Notes: generated by a model not told the origin, from the sequence alone. Shown: positions 7,108 to 15,932, counted from the stretch's first letter. The stretch is DNA of 64,000 bases from CAKSHC01 sp045595395 (GCA_045595395.1 JAZOAH010000012.1:1-64000); one strand, 5' to 3'. Program-made: numbers and translations.

Positions 7108-8019
7108 ATGGCTTTTACCGCTAAAGATGTTCAGAATTTAAGAGAGAGAACCGGTTGCGGCATGATGGACTGCAAGAAGGCTCTGGTTGCGTCCGACGGT
7201 GATGTCGATAAGGCGATCGAGTTTCTGCGTGAAAAGGGTCTGGCCGCTGTGGCCAAGAAGGCCGGCCGTATCGCCAGCGAGGGCGTAGTTGCTATCTATA
7301 ACGACGGCAAGGTTGCCGCTATGGTCGAGGTCAACTCCGAGACCGACTTTGTGGCCAAGAATGCCGATTTCGTCGCTTTCTGCAAGGATGTGGCTCAGGT
7401 TATTGCCCAGACCAATCCTGCCGATGTCGATGATCTCAAGACCAAGACCATGGGCGACATGACCGTTGCCGATGTTCTGCAGGAGAAGGTGCTCACCATC
7501 GGTGAAAACATCTCCATCCGCCGCTTCTATCGTACCGAGCGTCCCGCTGTTGACTATGTTCACGGCGGCGGCAAGATCGGCGTTCTCACCGAGTTCGAGA
7601 CCGATTGCTGCGCTTGCGACGAAGGCTTCGTTACCGTTGGTAAGGACGTCTGCATGCAGATCACCGCAATGAATCCTCAGTTCCTGGATCAGACCGCTGT
7701 CGATCCTGAGGTCGTTGCCAAGGAGAAGGCCATCATCATGGCTCAGATCAAGGAAGATCCCAAGAACGCTTCCAAGCCCGAGCAGATCATCGAGAAGATG
7801 GCTGCCGGTAAGATGGGCAAGTACTTCAAGGAGAACTGCCTGATCGAGCAGGCCTTTGTTAAGGACGATTCCATGACTGTTGGCCAGTATGTGGAAAAGG
7901 CCGCCAAGGAGATGGGCAAGGCCATGAAGGTTGTTGGCTATGTTCGCTTTGAAAAGGGCGAGGGCCTGGCTAAGAGAGAAGACGATTTCGCTGCCGAAGT
8001 TGCCGGCATGGTGAAATAA
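7108..8019 (+). CDS. tsf: Translation elongation factor Ts
   Basis: This is the nucleotide exchange factor that regenerates EF-Tu-GTP. The N-terminal UBA-like domain has the family signature RERTGCGMMDCKKAL. The core motif SETDFVAKN near residues 75-83 is the EF-Tu contact region. It has 303 aa, a normal length. The ribosome binding site is AGGAGG. It ends in a strong terminator. Confidence 0.98.
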   Translation: MAFTAKDVQNLRERTGCGMMDCKKALVASDGDVDKAIEFLREKGLAAVAKKAGRIASEGVVAIYNDGKVAAMVEVNSETDFVAKNADFVAFCKDVAQVIAQTNPADVDDLKTKTMGDMTVADVLQEKVLTIGENISIRRFYRTERPAVDYVHGGGKIGVLTEFETDCCACDEGFVTVGKDVCMQITAMNPQFLDQTAVDPEVVAKEKAIIMAQIKEDPKNASKPEQIIEKMAAGKMGKYFKENCLIEQAFVKDDSMTVGQYVEKAAKEMGKAMKVVGYVRFEKGEGLAKREDDFAAEVAGMVK

Positions 8020-8033
8020 GTTTTGACATAGAA

Positions 8034-8066
8034 TAAGCATGAGGCCTCGGTCTCATGCTTTTTTCT
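8034..8066 (+). terminator. Terminator of rpsB-tsf operon
   Basis: An AAGCATGAG/CTCATGCTT stem is followed by TTTTTCTT, 15 bases after the tsf stop. Confidence 0.88.
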
Positions 8067-8077
8067 TAGGAGGATAT

Positions 8078-8698
8078 ATGAAGGTATTATTGATCAACGG
8101 CAGTCCCCGCAAGGATGGCTGCACCTATACGGCGCTGTGCGAGGTGGCACAGACCCTCAACGATTGCGGCATCGATACCGAGATGGTGCAGGGCGGCTCT
8201 GTCGGGCAGGATTGCACCGGCTGCGGCGCCTGCCGTACCTATGGCAAGTGTGTGTATGATAACGATATCGTTAATGAATTGGTGGAGAAGGCCAAGGAGG
8301 CCGACGGCTTTGTCTTCGGCTCGCCGGTCTACTATGCCTCGGCCTCGGGCGCACTGCGATGCCTGATGGATCGCTGCTTCTATTCGGGCGGTTCGGCCTT
8401 TGCCTATAAGCCGGCGGCGGCTGTGGTCAGCGCTCGGCGAGGCGGCTGCACCAATGCCTTTGACCAGATCAACAAATATTTCACCATCAACAATATGCCG
8501 GTCGTCCCGTCCCAGTATTGGAATATGGTGCACGGCGCACAGGCCGAGGAGGTCAAGCAGGACGAGGAGGGTATGCAGACCATGCGCACCCTCGCCAAGA
8601 ACATGGCTTGGCTGCTCGGCTGTATCGAGGCGGGCAAGGCGGCCGGGATCGACCATCCGGCGCCCGAAAAGAAGCTGCGCACCAACTTTATCCGATGA
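8078..8698 (+). CDS. Flavodoxin-like NADPH-dependent FMN reductase family protein (206 aa)
   Basis: The flavodoxin-like fold is indicated by the N-terminal FMN phosphate loop NGSPRKDGCTYTAL (residues ~6-19) and by the FGSPVYYASASGALRC segment around residues 81-96. A Cys-rich stretch GCGACRTYGKC between them is typical of iron-sulfur-flavoprotein relatives, but the spacing does not prove a cluster. It probably performs NAD(P)H-dependent flavin or quinone reduction. The start follows TAGGAGGA. The stop overlaps the start of the acetyltransferase gene by four bases (ATGA), so translation is coupled. Confidence 0.85.
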   Translation: MKVLLINGSPRKDGCTYTALCEVAQTLNDCGIDTEMVQGGSVGQDCTGCGACRTYGKCVYDNDIVNELVEKAKEADGFVFGSPVYYASASGALRCLMDRCFYSGGSAFAYKPAAAVVSARRGGCTNAFDQINKYFTINNMPVVPSQYWNMVHGAQAEEVKQDEEGMQTMRTLAKNMAWLLGCIEAGKAAGIDHPAPEKKLRTNFIR

Positions 8699-9177
8699 AC
8701 TGGCGTCGTTGTCAGGCGCAGGATGTTGCGGCAGTAGCGGCCATTTTTGCGCAGGCGCACGTCTTTATGCGCAAGCAAGATCTGCCCCAGTGGCAGGGGG
8801 AGTATCCCAATGCCGAGGATGTGCGGCGGGATATCGTGCAAGGCATCGGCTGGGTGCTGGAGGATGGCGAGATTCTGGCTTATGCTGCCTTGCGTCCCGG
8901 GGCCGAGCCAACCTATGCCCATATTGAGGGGGCATGGCACAGCGATGCGCCCTATCTGACGCTCCATCGTGTGGCGGTGGCTGAGTACGGGAAGGGCTAT
9001 GTCGGGCAGGTCTTTGCTCATGCGGCGCAGATGGCCGACTGGCTGCGTATTGACACCCACGAGCAAAATAAACCCATGCGCCGTGCCATTGAAAAATTCG
9101 GCTTTGAGTCCTGTGGGATCATCTTTGTTGAGGATGGCAGCCCTCGCATGGCCTATGACAAAAAGACAGTGGATTAA
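8695..9177 (+). CDS. GNAT-family N-acetyltransferase (160 aa)
   Basis: This is an acetyl-CoA-dependent acyltransferase of the GNAT fold. The order of elements is typical: an N-terminal RRCQAQDVAAVAAIF strand-helix, central LTLHRVAVAEYGKGYVGQVF (the acetyl-CoA pyrophosphate loop region, though the canonical Q/R-x-x-G-x-G/A is degenerate), and the C-terminal NKPMRRAIEKFGFESCGIIF. It is translationally coupled to the flavodoxin-like gene. Substrate unknown. Confidence 0.85.
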   Translation: MNWRRCQAQDVAAVAAIFAQAHVFMRKQDLPQWQGEYPNAEDVRRDIVQGIGWVLEDGEILAYAALRPGAEPTYAHIEGAWHSDAPYLTLHRVAVAEYGKGYVGQVFAHAAQMADWLRIDTHEQNKPMRRAIEKFGFESCGIIFVEDGSPRMAYDKKTVD

Positions 9178-9195
9178 GTCCACTGTCTTTTTTTT
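9160..9195. terminator. Bidirectional terminator
   Basis: AAAGACAGTGGA/TCCACTGTCTTT with a long T run overlaps the end of the acetyltransferase gene and also faces the convergent ferredoxin-like gene. Confidence 0.88.
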
Positions 9196-9808
9196 AATCG
9201 AGGATGCGGCCGTCGGTAGAGATGGTGACGATGCGCCAGGGGATGAACTTGCCGCTTTGTTGGAGGGCACGCTTGACGGCGTTTTCAATGCCGCCGCAGC
9301 AGGGTACTTGCATGCGGGTGACGGTGACGCTCTTGATATCGTTGTTGGCGATGATCCGGGTGAGTTTTTCGGTATAATCGCCCTCGTCAAGTTTGGGGCA
9401 ACCGATGAGGGTGACATGATTGCGGATAAACTCGTTATGGAAATTGCCGTAGGCGTAGGCTGAGCAGTCGGCGGCTACCAATAGATTCGCACCATTAAAA
9501 TAGGGAGCGTTGACCGGGATGAGCTTGATCTGCACCGGCCACTGCTGTAATTGGCTGACGGCGCTCGGTGTAGCGGCTTTGGCGGCCAATACGGCGGACT
9601 CATTATAAGCGGGGGCTTCTCGTTCTTCGAAAGAAATAGCGTTGGTAGGACAGGTGGGCAGGCAATCGCCCAGACCGTCACAGTAGTCCTCACGGGTGAG
9701 AACCGCCTTGCCGCCGATCATCTCGATGGCACCCTCGTGGCAGGCGCAGGCACAGGCGCCGCAGCCGTTGCATCTATCTTGATCGATCTTAATAATCGTA
9801 CGGATCAT
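9194..9808 (-). CDS. 4Fe-4S dicluster ferredoxin-like protein (204 aa)
   Basis: The N-terminal half carries CxxCxxCxxxC (CNGCGACACAC) and a second Cys cluster CDGLGDCLPTCP, consistent with two [4Fe-4S] clusters. The C-terminal ~120 residues have scattered Cys (ADCSAYAYG, IGCPKLDEGD, VPCCGGIENA) and resemble the tail of Clostridia ferredoxins of unknown role. An electron-transfer function is likely; the partner is unknown. The start at 9808 follows AGGAG with a nine-base spacer. It appears monocistronic. Confidence 0.87.
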   Translation of the reverse strand: MIRTIIKIDQDRCNGCGACACACHEGAIEMIGGKAVLTREDYCDGLGDCLPTCPTNAISFEEREAPAYNESAVLAAKAATPSAVSQLQQWPVQIKLIPVNAPYFNGANLLVAADCSAYAYGNFHNEFIRNHVTLIGCPKLDEGDYTEKLTRIIANNDIKSVTVTRMQVPCCGGIENAVKRALQQSGKFIPWRIVTISTDGRILD

Positions 9809-9872
9809 AAGTAACAACTCCTTTCAACCTCATTATAGAATAAGAGAGTGATGAATGATGTTGTTTTTCCAA

Positions 9873-9904
9873 TAAAAAAAGGAATCCTTACGGATTCCTT
9901 TTTG
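9873..9904 (-). terminator. Terminator of serC-serA
   Basis: An AAGGAATCC/GGATTCCTT stem with T run lies just past the serA stop codon. Confidence 0.88.
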
Positions 9905-9906
9905 CA

Positions 9907-11067
9907 TTACTTGATCACTCTTACTCGGATGACGCCGTCGATGGCTTTGAGAGCATCGACGATGCTGTCGTCGGCGGCAGCCACATCCAGCAGGGTGTAG
10001 GCCACATCGCTTTTGGACTTGTTGAGCAGGTTTTCGATGTTGATGCCCTTGTCACCGAAGAGGGTGGTAAACTGACTGATCATGTTGGGTTTGTTCTCAT
10101 GCACGATGCAGATGCGGGGCAGACCCGAGGGAGCCATCTCCACGGCGGGGAAGTTGACGGCGTTGACGATGTTTCCGTAGAGCAGATAATCGCTCAACTG
10201 CTGAGCGGCCATGGTTGCGCAGTTTTCCTCGCTTTCGGGAGTCGAAGCACCCAGGTGGGGAATGGGAACGACATTCTTAAGGGTCAGCACATTCTCGTCG
10301 GGGAAGTCGGTCACATAACGGGCGACCTTGCCGCTTTCCAGGGCGGCCTTGAGCGAGTCGGTATCGACCAGGGCGGCACGGGAGAAGTTGAGCAGACGGA
10401 CACCGTCCTTGCACAGAGCCAGCGCTTGATCGTTGATCATGCCACGGGTGGCATCCATCAGCGGAACATGGACGGAAATGTAATCGCATTTCTTATAGAT
10501 GTCTTCAATATTGACGGCATGCTCGATGCGGCGATCCAGGCTCCAGGCCGATTTGACCGAGATGTAAGGGTCATAGCCCATAACATTCATGCCCAGATGC
10601 ACAGCGGCGTTGGCCACCATAGCACCGATGGCGCCCAGGCCGATGACGCCCAGCGTCTTGCCTGCGATCTCAGGGCCGGCAAAAGCGCCCTTGCCCTTTT
10701 CGACCAGCTTGGCAACGCCGGTCTGGCCGTCGAGGGTCTTGGCCCATTCAATGCCGCCTACCACATCACGGGAGGCGAGGAAGAGGCCGGCCAGCACCAG
10801 TTCCTTGACTGCGTTGGCGTTGGCGCCGGGGGTATTGAAGACGACGATGCCCTTCTTGGCGCAATCATCCACCGGGATGTTGTTGACGCCGGCGCCGGCA
10901 CGAGCAATGGCCAGCAGGGAATCGGGGAAGGCGACCTCATGCAGGGCGGCCGAGCGGACCATAATGCCGTCGTAGTCCTCCATGGTATCGTCATAAGTAA
11001 AGCTCTCGGGAGCAAAGCGGCTCAGGCCGTTTTGCGAGATCTTGTTATACAGACGGATCTTATACAT
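9907..11067 (-). CDS. serA: D-3-phosphoglycerate dehydrogenase (386 aa)
   Basis: This enzyme oxidises 3-phosphoglycerate to 3-phosphohydroxypyruvate, the first step of serine synthesis. The D-2-hydroxyacid dehydrogenase core has GVIGLGAIGAMVAN for NAD binding and the catalytic region ending in PIPHLGAST with its His. A C-terminal ACT domain (last ~70 residues, starting RICIVHENKPNMISQ) suggests serine feedback control. The start at 11067 follows GAGGAAA. It is 10 bases downstream of serC, forming the serC-serA operon. Confidence 0.95.
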   Translation of the reverse strand: MYKIRLYNKISQNGLSRFAPESFTYDDTMEDYDGIMVRSAALHEVAFPDSLLAIARAGAGVNNIPVDDCAKKGIVVFNTPGANANAVKELVLAGLFLASRDVVGGIEWAKTLDGQTGVAKLVEKGKGAFAGPEIAGKTLGVIGLGAIGAMVANAAVHLGMNVMGYDPYISVKSAWSLDRRIEHAVNIEDIYKKCDYISVHVPLMDATRGMINDQALALCKDGVRLLNFSRAALVDTDSLKAALESGKVARYVTDFPDENVLTLKNVVPIPHLGASTPESEENCATMAAQQLSDYLLYGNIVNAVNFPAVEMAPSGLPRICIVHENKPNMISQFTTLFGDKGINIENLLNKSKSDVAYTLLDVAAADDSIVDALKAIDGVIRVRVIK

Positions 11068-11077
11068 GTGTTTTTCC

Positions 11078-12160
11078 TCACTTATTGGCTTTTTCAAAGT
11101 CCTTCATGAAGTCGACCAACTTCTGCACGCCTTCCATATCCATGGCGTTATAGATGCTGGCACGCATGCCGCCGACCGAACGGTGGCCCTTGAGGTTGAC
11201 CAAACCGGCCGCAGTGGCCTGCTTAACGAAGGCGGCATCGAGATCGGCATTGCCGGTGACGAAGGGAACGTTCATGATGGAGCGATCCTCTCCCATAACG
11301 GTGGGATTAAAGAGGGCGGAAGCGTCCAGGTAATCGTAGAGCAGCTTGGCCTTGGCATAGTTGCGCTCGGCCATGGCCGACAGACCGCCTAATTTCTTGA
11401 CCCATTCGAGCACGCACATGCAGACATAGATGGCATAGGTCGGCGGGGTGTTATACATCGAGCCGTTCTTGACATGAATGTCATACTGGAACATGGTCGG
11501 GGTGCACTCCTGGCAGAAGCCAAGCAGATCCTCACGTACGATGACGACGGTAAGGCCGGCAGGGCCCATGTTCTTCTGAGCACCGGCAAAGATCAAGCCG
11601 TACTTGGACACATCGACCGGCTCGGACAGGATGCAGGACGACAGGTCGGCCACCAGGGGAACGTTACCCGTCTCGGGCAGATTGGCAAAGCGAGTGCCGT
11701 AGATGGTATTGTTCTGGCAGATGTAGAAATAGTCGGCATCGGGGGTGAAGGTAGCGGGATCGAGCTTAGGGATATAAGAGAAGGTCTTATCCTCACTCGA
11801 GCCGACCACATTCATGGTGCCGTATTTTTTACCCTCAGAATAGGCCTTCTTGGCCCACGCGCCGGTCAGCACGATATCCGCTTTTTTGCTGTTGCGCAGC
11901 AGGTTGAGCGGGATCATGGCAAATTGCGAGGAGGCGCCGCCCTGAAGGAAAAGAACCTTATAGTTCTCGGGGATCCCCATCAATTCACGCAGAAGGCTTT
12001 CGGTGCGGTCTATAATTTCCTGGTAGGATGACGATCGATGGCTCATCTCCATAACCGACATACCGGCCGTGCCGTAACTAACCATCTCCGCTGCGCAGCG
12101 CTCGAGCACTTCCAGCGGCATGGCCGACGGACCGGCGGAAAAATTATATACTCTGTTCAT
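11078..12160 (-). CDS. serC: Phosphoserine aminotransferase (360 aa)
   Basis: This PLP enzyme converts 3-phosphohydroxypyruvate and glutamate to phosphoserine. The signature N terminus VYNFSAGPSAMPLEVLE, the substrate loop SHRSS, and the PLP lysine in GLIFAGAQKNMGPAGL are all present. Length is normal. The start follows CAGGAGGT. It is first in the serC-serA operon. The promoter is consensus and has a Spo0A-box-like TTGTCGAA in its spacer. Confidence 0.97.
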   Translation of the reverse strand: MNRVYNFSAGPSAMPLEVLERCAAEMVSYGTAGMSVMEMSHRSSSYQEIIDRTESLLRELMGIPENYKVLFLQGGASSQFAMIPLNLLRNSKKADIVLTGAWAKKAYSEGKKYGTMNVVGSSEDKTFSYIPKLDPATFTPDADYFYICQNNTIYGTRFANLPETGNVPLVADLSSCILSEPVDVSKYGLIFAGAQKNMGPAGLTVVIVREDLLGFCQECTPTMFQYDIHVKNGSMYNTPPTYAIYVCMCVLEWVKKLGGLSAMAERNYAKAKLLYDYLDASALFNPTVMGEDRSIMNVPFVTGNADLDAAFVKQATAAGLVNLKGHRSVGGMRASIYNAMDMEGVQKLVDFMKDFEKANK

Positions 12161-12196
12161 GCTTTGTACCTCCTGTAAATAAAATAATTACCTATT

Positions 12197-12225
12197 ATTA
12201 TACAAGCCAAATTTCGACAAGTCAA
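12197..12225 (-). promoter_or_regulatory. serC promoter with embedded 0A-box-like sequence
   Basis: On the minus strand TTGACT (12225-12220), a 17-bp spacer and TATAAT (12202-12197) form a near-consensus promoter. The -35/spacer junction reads TTGTCGAA (12220-12213), matching the Spo0A target TTGTCGAA/TGNCGAA. Repression by Spo0A~P is a possibility, not shown. Confidence 0.75.
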
Positions 12226-12253
12226 TATGTTTTAGCGCTTTAATTGGATAAAA

Positions 12254-14533
12254 TCACCGATTTTTTACCCGAATCAGGATAACGGTGCGGTCATCCTCTC
12301 CCACCGAGCAACTTTCCAGGCAGGAGCGGCACATCGTATCGAGATCGTCGCCGGACTGAAGGGCCAGCAGAGCCTCGTCGGTCAGTTCCACGCCGTCGGA
12401 ATGGAGCACCAGCAGGTCGCCGTCCTTTAGGGTGAAATAGCGATGCTCGGCCTCGGCCTGCCCCAGGATGCCGGCCGGAAAGGATGCGCAGGGAATGCGG
12501 TAACTGCGTCCCGCACGGATGACAAAGGTGTCGGATGCGCCCAGTTTATATAGGTCGACCCGCCCCGAAAACAGGTCAATATCGGCCAGGTCGAGGGTGG
12601 AGAAGGTCTGGGCGTCGGTGGCCAGCAGCAGGGTGGAATTGAGCAGGCGCAGCGACTTTTCGGCGCAAAAGCCGCTGTTCATGATGCTCTCTAAGATCTC
12701 ACAGGTCAGCACGGCCTGACGGTGGGCGGCATCGCCCGAACCCATGCCGTCGGAGAGGGCTATCGTATGATGATAGGCGCTTGGGCGGAAGCGGACACAG
12801 GCATCGCCGCAGGCTCGTTCGCCCGCTTTGGGCTGTTGCGCTACGGCCACCTCCAGTTTGAATTTCTCACGTCGCCCCAGCAGCAGATGCCAGCCCTCCT
12901 TGGTAGGGGCGCAGGTCAGCACCGTCATGTTAGCGCCGCACAGGGCGCTGATGTCGGCTACCGTGCGGCGGTCGCCGGGGGCGGTGCGCATGCGAAGGTC
13001 GGCCTTAATATACAGACCGTCGTGGCGGTCACGGTAGACAAGAAGGGCGTGGACGCGGCAGCGCTTGGCGGCAAAATATTCTTCCATGCGGCGGGTCAGC
13101 GCCTCGTCAAAGCGCAGCGGCTGTGTGACCTGCTCACTCATCTCGCCGATGAGCTGAGAAAGGGTGGCGTACTGGGCGGCCAGTACCGTTTTGTTGCGGT
13201 CGCCCTCAATACTGTTTTGCAAGGCGGCACGGTGGGTCAGCCCCAGGCCGTTGGCGGTGTCCAGCAGGGTCTGCCAGGAGGGGCAACGGTCTTTGAAATG
13301 GTCGGGCAGATCACCCGATTGGGCGGGGCGGGATTCGAGAGTGGAGGCCAGGGTGCCGAACACCTTTTCGGTGTCAAAGCTGCGGCCGACCCGACAGGAG
13401 GTGCTGCGTGAGCAGCGGCGGCAGGTCGGCTCGGCGGCTTGATCCAGCGTGGCTCGCAGATCGGTGACGGTAAGAGGGCGATCGTTGGGGGTGAGGGTGC
13501 GGGAGATGCGGTCCAGGCTCTGGGCGGTGGCCGAGAGCCGGCTGGACAGGTAGGTGCATAGTGCGCTCGACTGGCCGGAGTCGGTGGCTGCCTTTAAGGT
13601 CAGCAGACGGGAGAGGGCGGCCGAGCCCTTTTCGGGCAATAAAATAAAGATGCCGCAGGCGAGAGATGCCTCGCATAGGGTGGCCAGCGCCGAGAGCGAC
13701 CCATTTATATATAAGGAAAGAACGGATGCGCCCAGCAAGAAGACGGTCACGGCCCGCAGCCGCCCTTTGCGTCCGATCAGGCCGGCCAGAATGCCGCCCA
13801 CGGCGTAGGCGGCGATGATGTGGCTGGTGCCCTCGGCGGCAAAGGAGAGGAGTGTGCCGGCAATGGCGCCGCCCATGCCGCCCATGGCTGCGCCGCCGTA
13901 GACGGCAAAGCATAGCACCAGAAAGGCGGCGGCCATGCGGGCGGGGGTAACGCCAAAGAGGGAGAAGCGGGCCAGGGGCAGCAGCAGGACGCATATGGTG
14001 ATCAAAAGTGCGGCCGACTCGCTTTGTGTTAGGCCTGATAGACGTGTTTCGCTTTTGAGGGCGGCGGGCAGGCACAGGCAGGCGAAGAAGGCGTAAAGAA
14101 CGCCCGACACCACCGAGAGGGCGCCGGTCAGCAGGTCGAAGGTCAGAAACCCGGCAAAGGATGCGGTCAGCAGATGAACAAAAGTCAAGCTGATTCCGGC
14201 CGTCAGCAACGATACGGTGCGGCGGGAGGCACGGCGAAAAAGGGCGGTGAGGATATGGCGCAGCGGCAGGGCCAGCAGAATGCCGGCTATGTAGACAAGG
14301 CCGCCCGAGCCTTGGAGCAGGTAACCGACGGCAGCGCCGCCGGCCACGGCAAAAGGAATGACCGCCTGATCGAAATACAGGCAGGCGGCGGCCACACCAA
14401 AGGGGAGCAGGCCGAAGGGCAGGGCGGCATTGGCGGCCAGCGCCCCGGCCAGTGCGGCAAGGACGGGCAGGCCCAACGCGGCGGCCCAGTCGGTCAAGGG
14501 TTTGGTTTGCAGACGTTTTCTCGTTTGTAGCAT
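12254..14533 (-). CDS. spoIIE: Stage II sporulation protein E, PP2C phosphatase (759 aa)
   Basis: SpoIIE dephosphorylates SpoIIAA to activate sigma-F in the forespore and contributes to the polar septum. The N-terminal ~300 residues form about ten hydrophobic membrane segments. A central cytoplasmic region includes the Cys cluster CRRCSRSTSC. The C-terminal ~220 residues are the PP2C/SpoIIE domain, with SDGMGSGDAA and LVLHSDGV as metal-binding motifs. Start at 14533 follows GGAGG. Its position beside infC is not the Bacillus arrangement. Confidence 0.95.
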   Translation of the reverse strand: MLQTRKRLQTKPLTDWAAALGLPVLAALAGALAANAALPFGLLPFGVAAACLYFDQAVIPFAVAGGAAVGYLLQGSGGLVYIAGILLALPLRHILTALFRRASRRTVSLLTAGISLTFVHLLTASFAGFLTFDLLTGALSVVSGVLYAFFACLCLPAALKSETRLSGLTQSESAALLITICVLLLPLARFSLFGVTPARMAAAFLVLCFAVYGGAAMGGMGGAIAGTLLSFAAEGTSHIIAAYAVGGILAGLIGRKGRLRAVTVFLLGASVLSLYINGSLSALATLCEASLACGIFILLPEKGSAALSRLLTLKAATDSGQSSALCTYLSSRLSATAQSLDRISRTLTPNDRPLTVTDLRATLDQAAEPTCRRCSRSTSCRVGRSFDTEKVFGTLASTLESRPAQSGDLPDHFKDRCPSWQTLLDTANGLGLTHRAALQNSIEGDRNKTVLAAQYATLSQLIGEMSEQVTQPLRFDEALTRRMEEYFAAKRCRVHALLVYRDRHDGLYIKADLRMRTAPGDRRTVADISALCGANMTVLTCAPTKEGWHLLLGRREKFKLEVAVAQQPKAGERACGDACVRFRPSAYHHTIALSDGMGSGDAAHRQAVLTCEILESIMNSGFCAEKSLRLLNSTLLLATDAQTFSTLDLADIDLFSGRVDLYKLGASDTFVIRAGRSYRIPCASFPAGILGQAEAEHRYFTLKDGDLLVLHSDGVELTDEALLALQSGDDLDTMCRSCLESCSVGEDDRTVILIRVKNR

Positions 14534-14553
14534 GATCGTATACCTCCGCATCT

Positions 14554-14587
14554 ATTGTAGAGGGATGGCGAGGTGAAAGATGTCGCA
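14554..14587 (-). promoter_or_regulatory. Candidate Spo0A-type promoter of spoIIE
   Basis: A TACAAT -10 (14559-14554, minus strand) has no -35 at 17 bp. About 20 bp further upstream lies TGCGACA (complement TGTCGCA at 14581-14587), one mismatch from the 0A box TGTCGAA. This resembles the widely spaced Spo0A-activated spoIIE promoter of Bacillus. Weak evidence. Confidence 0.35.
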
Positions 14588-14610
14588 AAAGAGATTTTTT
14601 CAAAAAAAGG

Positions 14611-14639
14611 TTGACAAACGCAGCAGAAAGGGGTATACT
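14611..14639 (+). promoter_or_regulatory. Sigma-A promoter of infC operon
   Basis: TTGACA at 14611-14616, a 17-bp spacer and TATACT at 14634-14639 give a near-perfect promoter. Confidence 0.88.
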
Positions 14640-14646
14640 TAATGAG

Positions 14647-14760
14647 CAATAAAGCAGAACGTCCCGTTCTCACCGCCGGATATCGGTCTGTCGGTCAATA
14701 GGAAAAGAAGGCCTTTGGGCTTTTTTGTGTACGGGAACATTCTGTTTCCGTATTTTTTTG
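14647..14760 (+). promoter_or_regulatory. infC leader with attenuator (L20-leader-like)
   Basis: The leader is about 130 bases long in all. It contains an AGAACG/CGTTCT-type hairpin near 14657-14676 and a terminator-like AAGGCC-TTTG-GGCTTTTTT at about 14707-14727. In Firmicutes the infC-rpmI-rplT leader is controlled by L20 binding and premature termination. The element here fits that role by position and structure; covariance-model confirmation was not possible. Confidence 0.55.
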
Positions 14761-14778
14761 TGTTTGGAGGTGTCTTGC

Positions 14779-15300
14779 ATAAAGACAAAGAGTTTGCTCA
14801 TCAACGAGGAGATCACAGTCAAGGAGATCCGCGCCATTGATGCCGACGGCAGCCAGCTGGGTGTTATTCCCACCAAGCGTGCCATGGAGATGGCCGAAGC
14901 TCAGGGTCTGGACTTGGTGCTGATCGCGCCCAATGCCACACCGGCTCCCGTAGGCCGCATCATGGACTATGGTAAGTACTGCTTTGAACAGCAGAAGCGT
15001 GATAAGGAACAGCGCAAGAATCAGAAGACTGTGGAAGTCAAAGAGGTCCAGCTTTCCTGCAAGATCGAAGACAATGACATCAACACCAAGGCTAACCATG
15101 CCAAGCGCTTTTTGGGCGACGGCAACAAGGTCAAGGTGGTCGTCCGTTTCCGTGGCCGCGAAATGGCTCACACCGAGATCGGTGTTCAGCTGCTTGAGAA
15201 GTTCGCTGCGATTCTGGCTGATGTCGGCGTTGTCGAGAAGCCCGCTAAATTAGAGGGCCGCAATATGACCATGTTTCTTGCGGCAAAGCCTAATAAATAA
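14779..15300 (+). CDS. infC: Translation initiation factor IF-3, AUA start
   Basis: IF-3 prevents premature subunit joining and checks start-codon fidelity. The N-domain begins LLINEEITVKEIRAID, and YGKYCFEQQKRDKEQRKNQK is the linker signature. The C-domain ends VEKPAKLEGRNMTMFLA. No in-frame ATG, GTG or TTG lies at a usable distance from GGAGGTG at 14767. The best start is ATA at 14779, giving 173 aa. Rare start codons are the known basis of infC autoregulation. It is first gene of infC-rpmI-rplT. Confidence 0.95.
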   Translation: MKTKSLLINEEITVKEIRAIDADGSQLGVIPTKRAMEMAEAQGLDLVLIAPNATPAPVGRIMDYGKYCFEQQKRDKEQRKNQKTVEVKEVQLSCKIEDNDINTKANHAKRFLGDGNKVKVVVRFRGREMAHTEIGVQLLEKFAAILADVGVVEKPAKLEGRNMTMFLAAKPNK

Positions 15301-15325
15301 ATTACATTAAGAGAGGAGCTTAATC

Positions 15326-15523
15326 ATGCCTAAGCTTAAGACACATTCCGGTGCCAAGAAAAGATTTAACCTGACCAAAAAGGGCAAGGTCAAGAGAGCC
15401 CATGCCTACAAGTCGCACATCCTGAACAAGAAATCCACCAAGCGTAAGAGAAATCTGCGCAAGGCCGCTTATGCCGACGTGACCAACGTCTACGCCGTTA
15501 AGCAGCTGATCCCCTACAAATAA
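15326..15523 (+). CDS. rpmI: 50S ribosomal protein L35
   Basis: The 65-residue, Lys/Arg-rich protein begins MPKLKTHSGAKKRFNLTKKG, the L35 signature, and contains SHILNKKSTKRKRNLRK. It lies between infC and rplT, the universal bacterial order, with GAGAGGAG as ribosome binding site. Confidence 0.98.
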   Translation: MPKLKTHSGAKKRFNLTKKGKVKRAHAYKSHILNKKSTKRKRNLRKAAYADVTNVYAVKQLIPYK

Positions 15524-15551
15524 TTAAGACGATACGAAGGAGTTGATATAA

Positions 15552-15932
15552 ATGGCTAGAGTGAAAGGCGCAATGGCTACTCGCAAGCGCAGAAATAAGA
15601 TCATGAAGCAGGCTAAGGGCTTCTGGGGTGCAAAATCCAAGCAGTTCCGTACCGCTAACATCGCTGTTATGCGTTCGATGGCTAATGCTTACATCGGTAG
15701 AAAGCAGAAGAAGAGAGATTTCCGCAGACTGTGGATCACCCGCATCAACGCCGCTGCTAAAATGTGCGGCATGAACTATTCCACCTTCATGCACGGTCTC
15801 AAGCTCGCTAAGATCGAGCTCAACCGCAAGATGCTCGCCGAGATCGCCCTGACCGACATGGTGTCCTTCAAGGCCCTCGCCGACAAGGCTGCCAAGGCTA
15901 TCACCAAGGCTGCTGAAAAGGCTGCGAAATAA
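15552..15932 (+). CDS. rplT: 50S ribosomal protein L20
   Basis: L20 binds 23S rRNA early in 50S assembly and represses its own operon in Firmicutes and E. coli. The 126-residue protein has the diagnostic GFWGAKSKQFRTANIAVMRS and KKRDFRRLWITRINAA. The ribosome binding site is GAAGGAGT. It is last in the operon, followed by a strong terminator. Confidence 0.98.
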   Translation: MARVKGAMATRKRRNKIMKQAKGFWGAKSKQFRTANIAVMRSMANAYIGRKQKKRDFRRLWITRINAAAKMCGMNYSTFMHGLKLAKIELNRKMLAEIALTDMVSFKALADKAAKAITKAAEKAAK

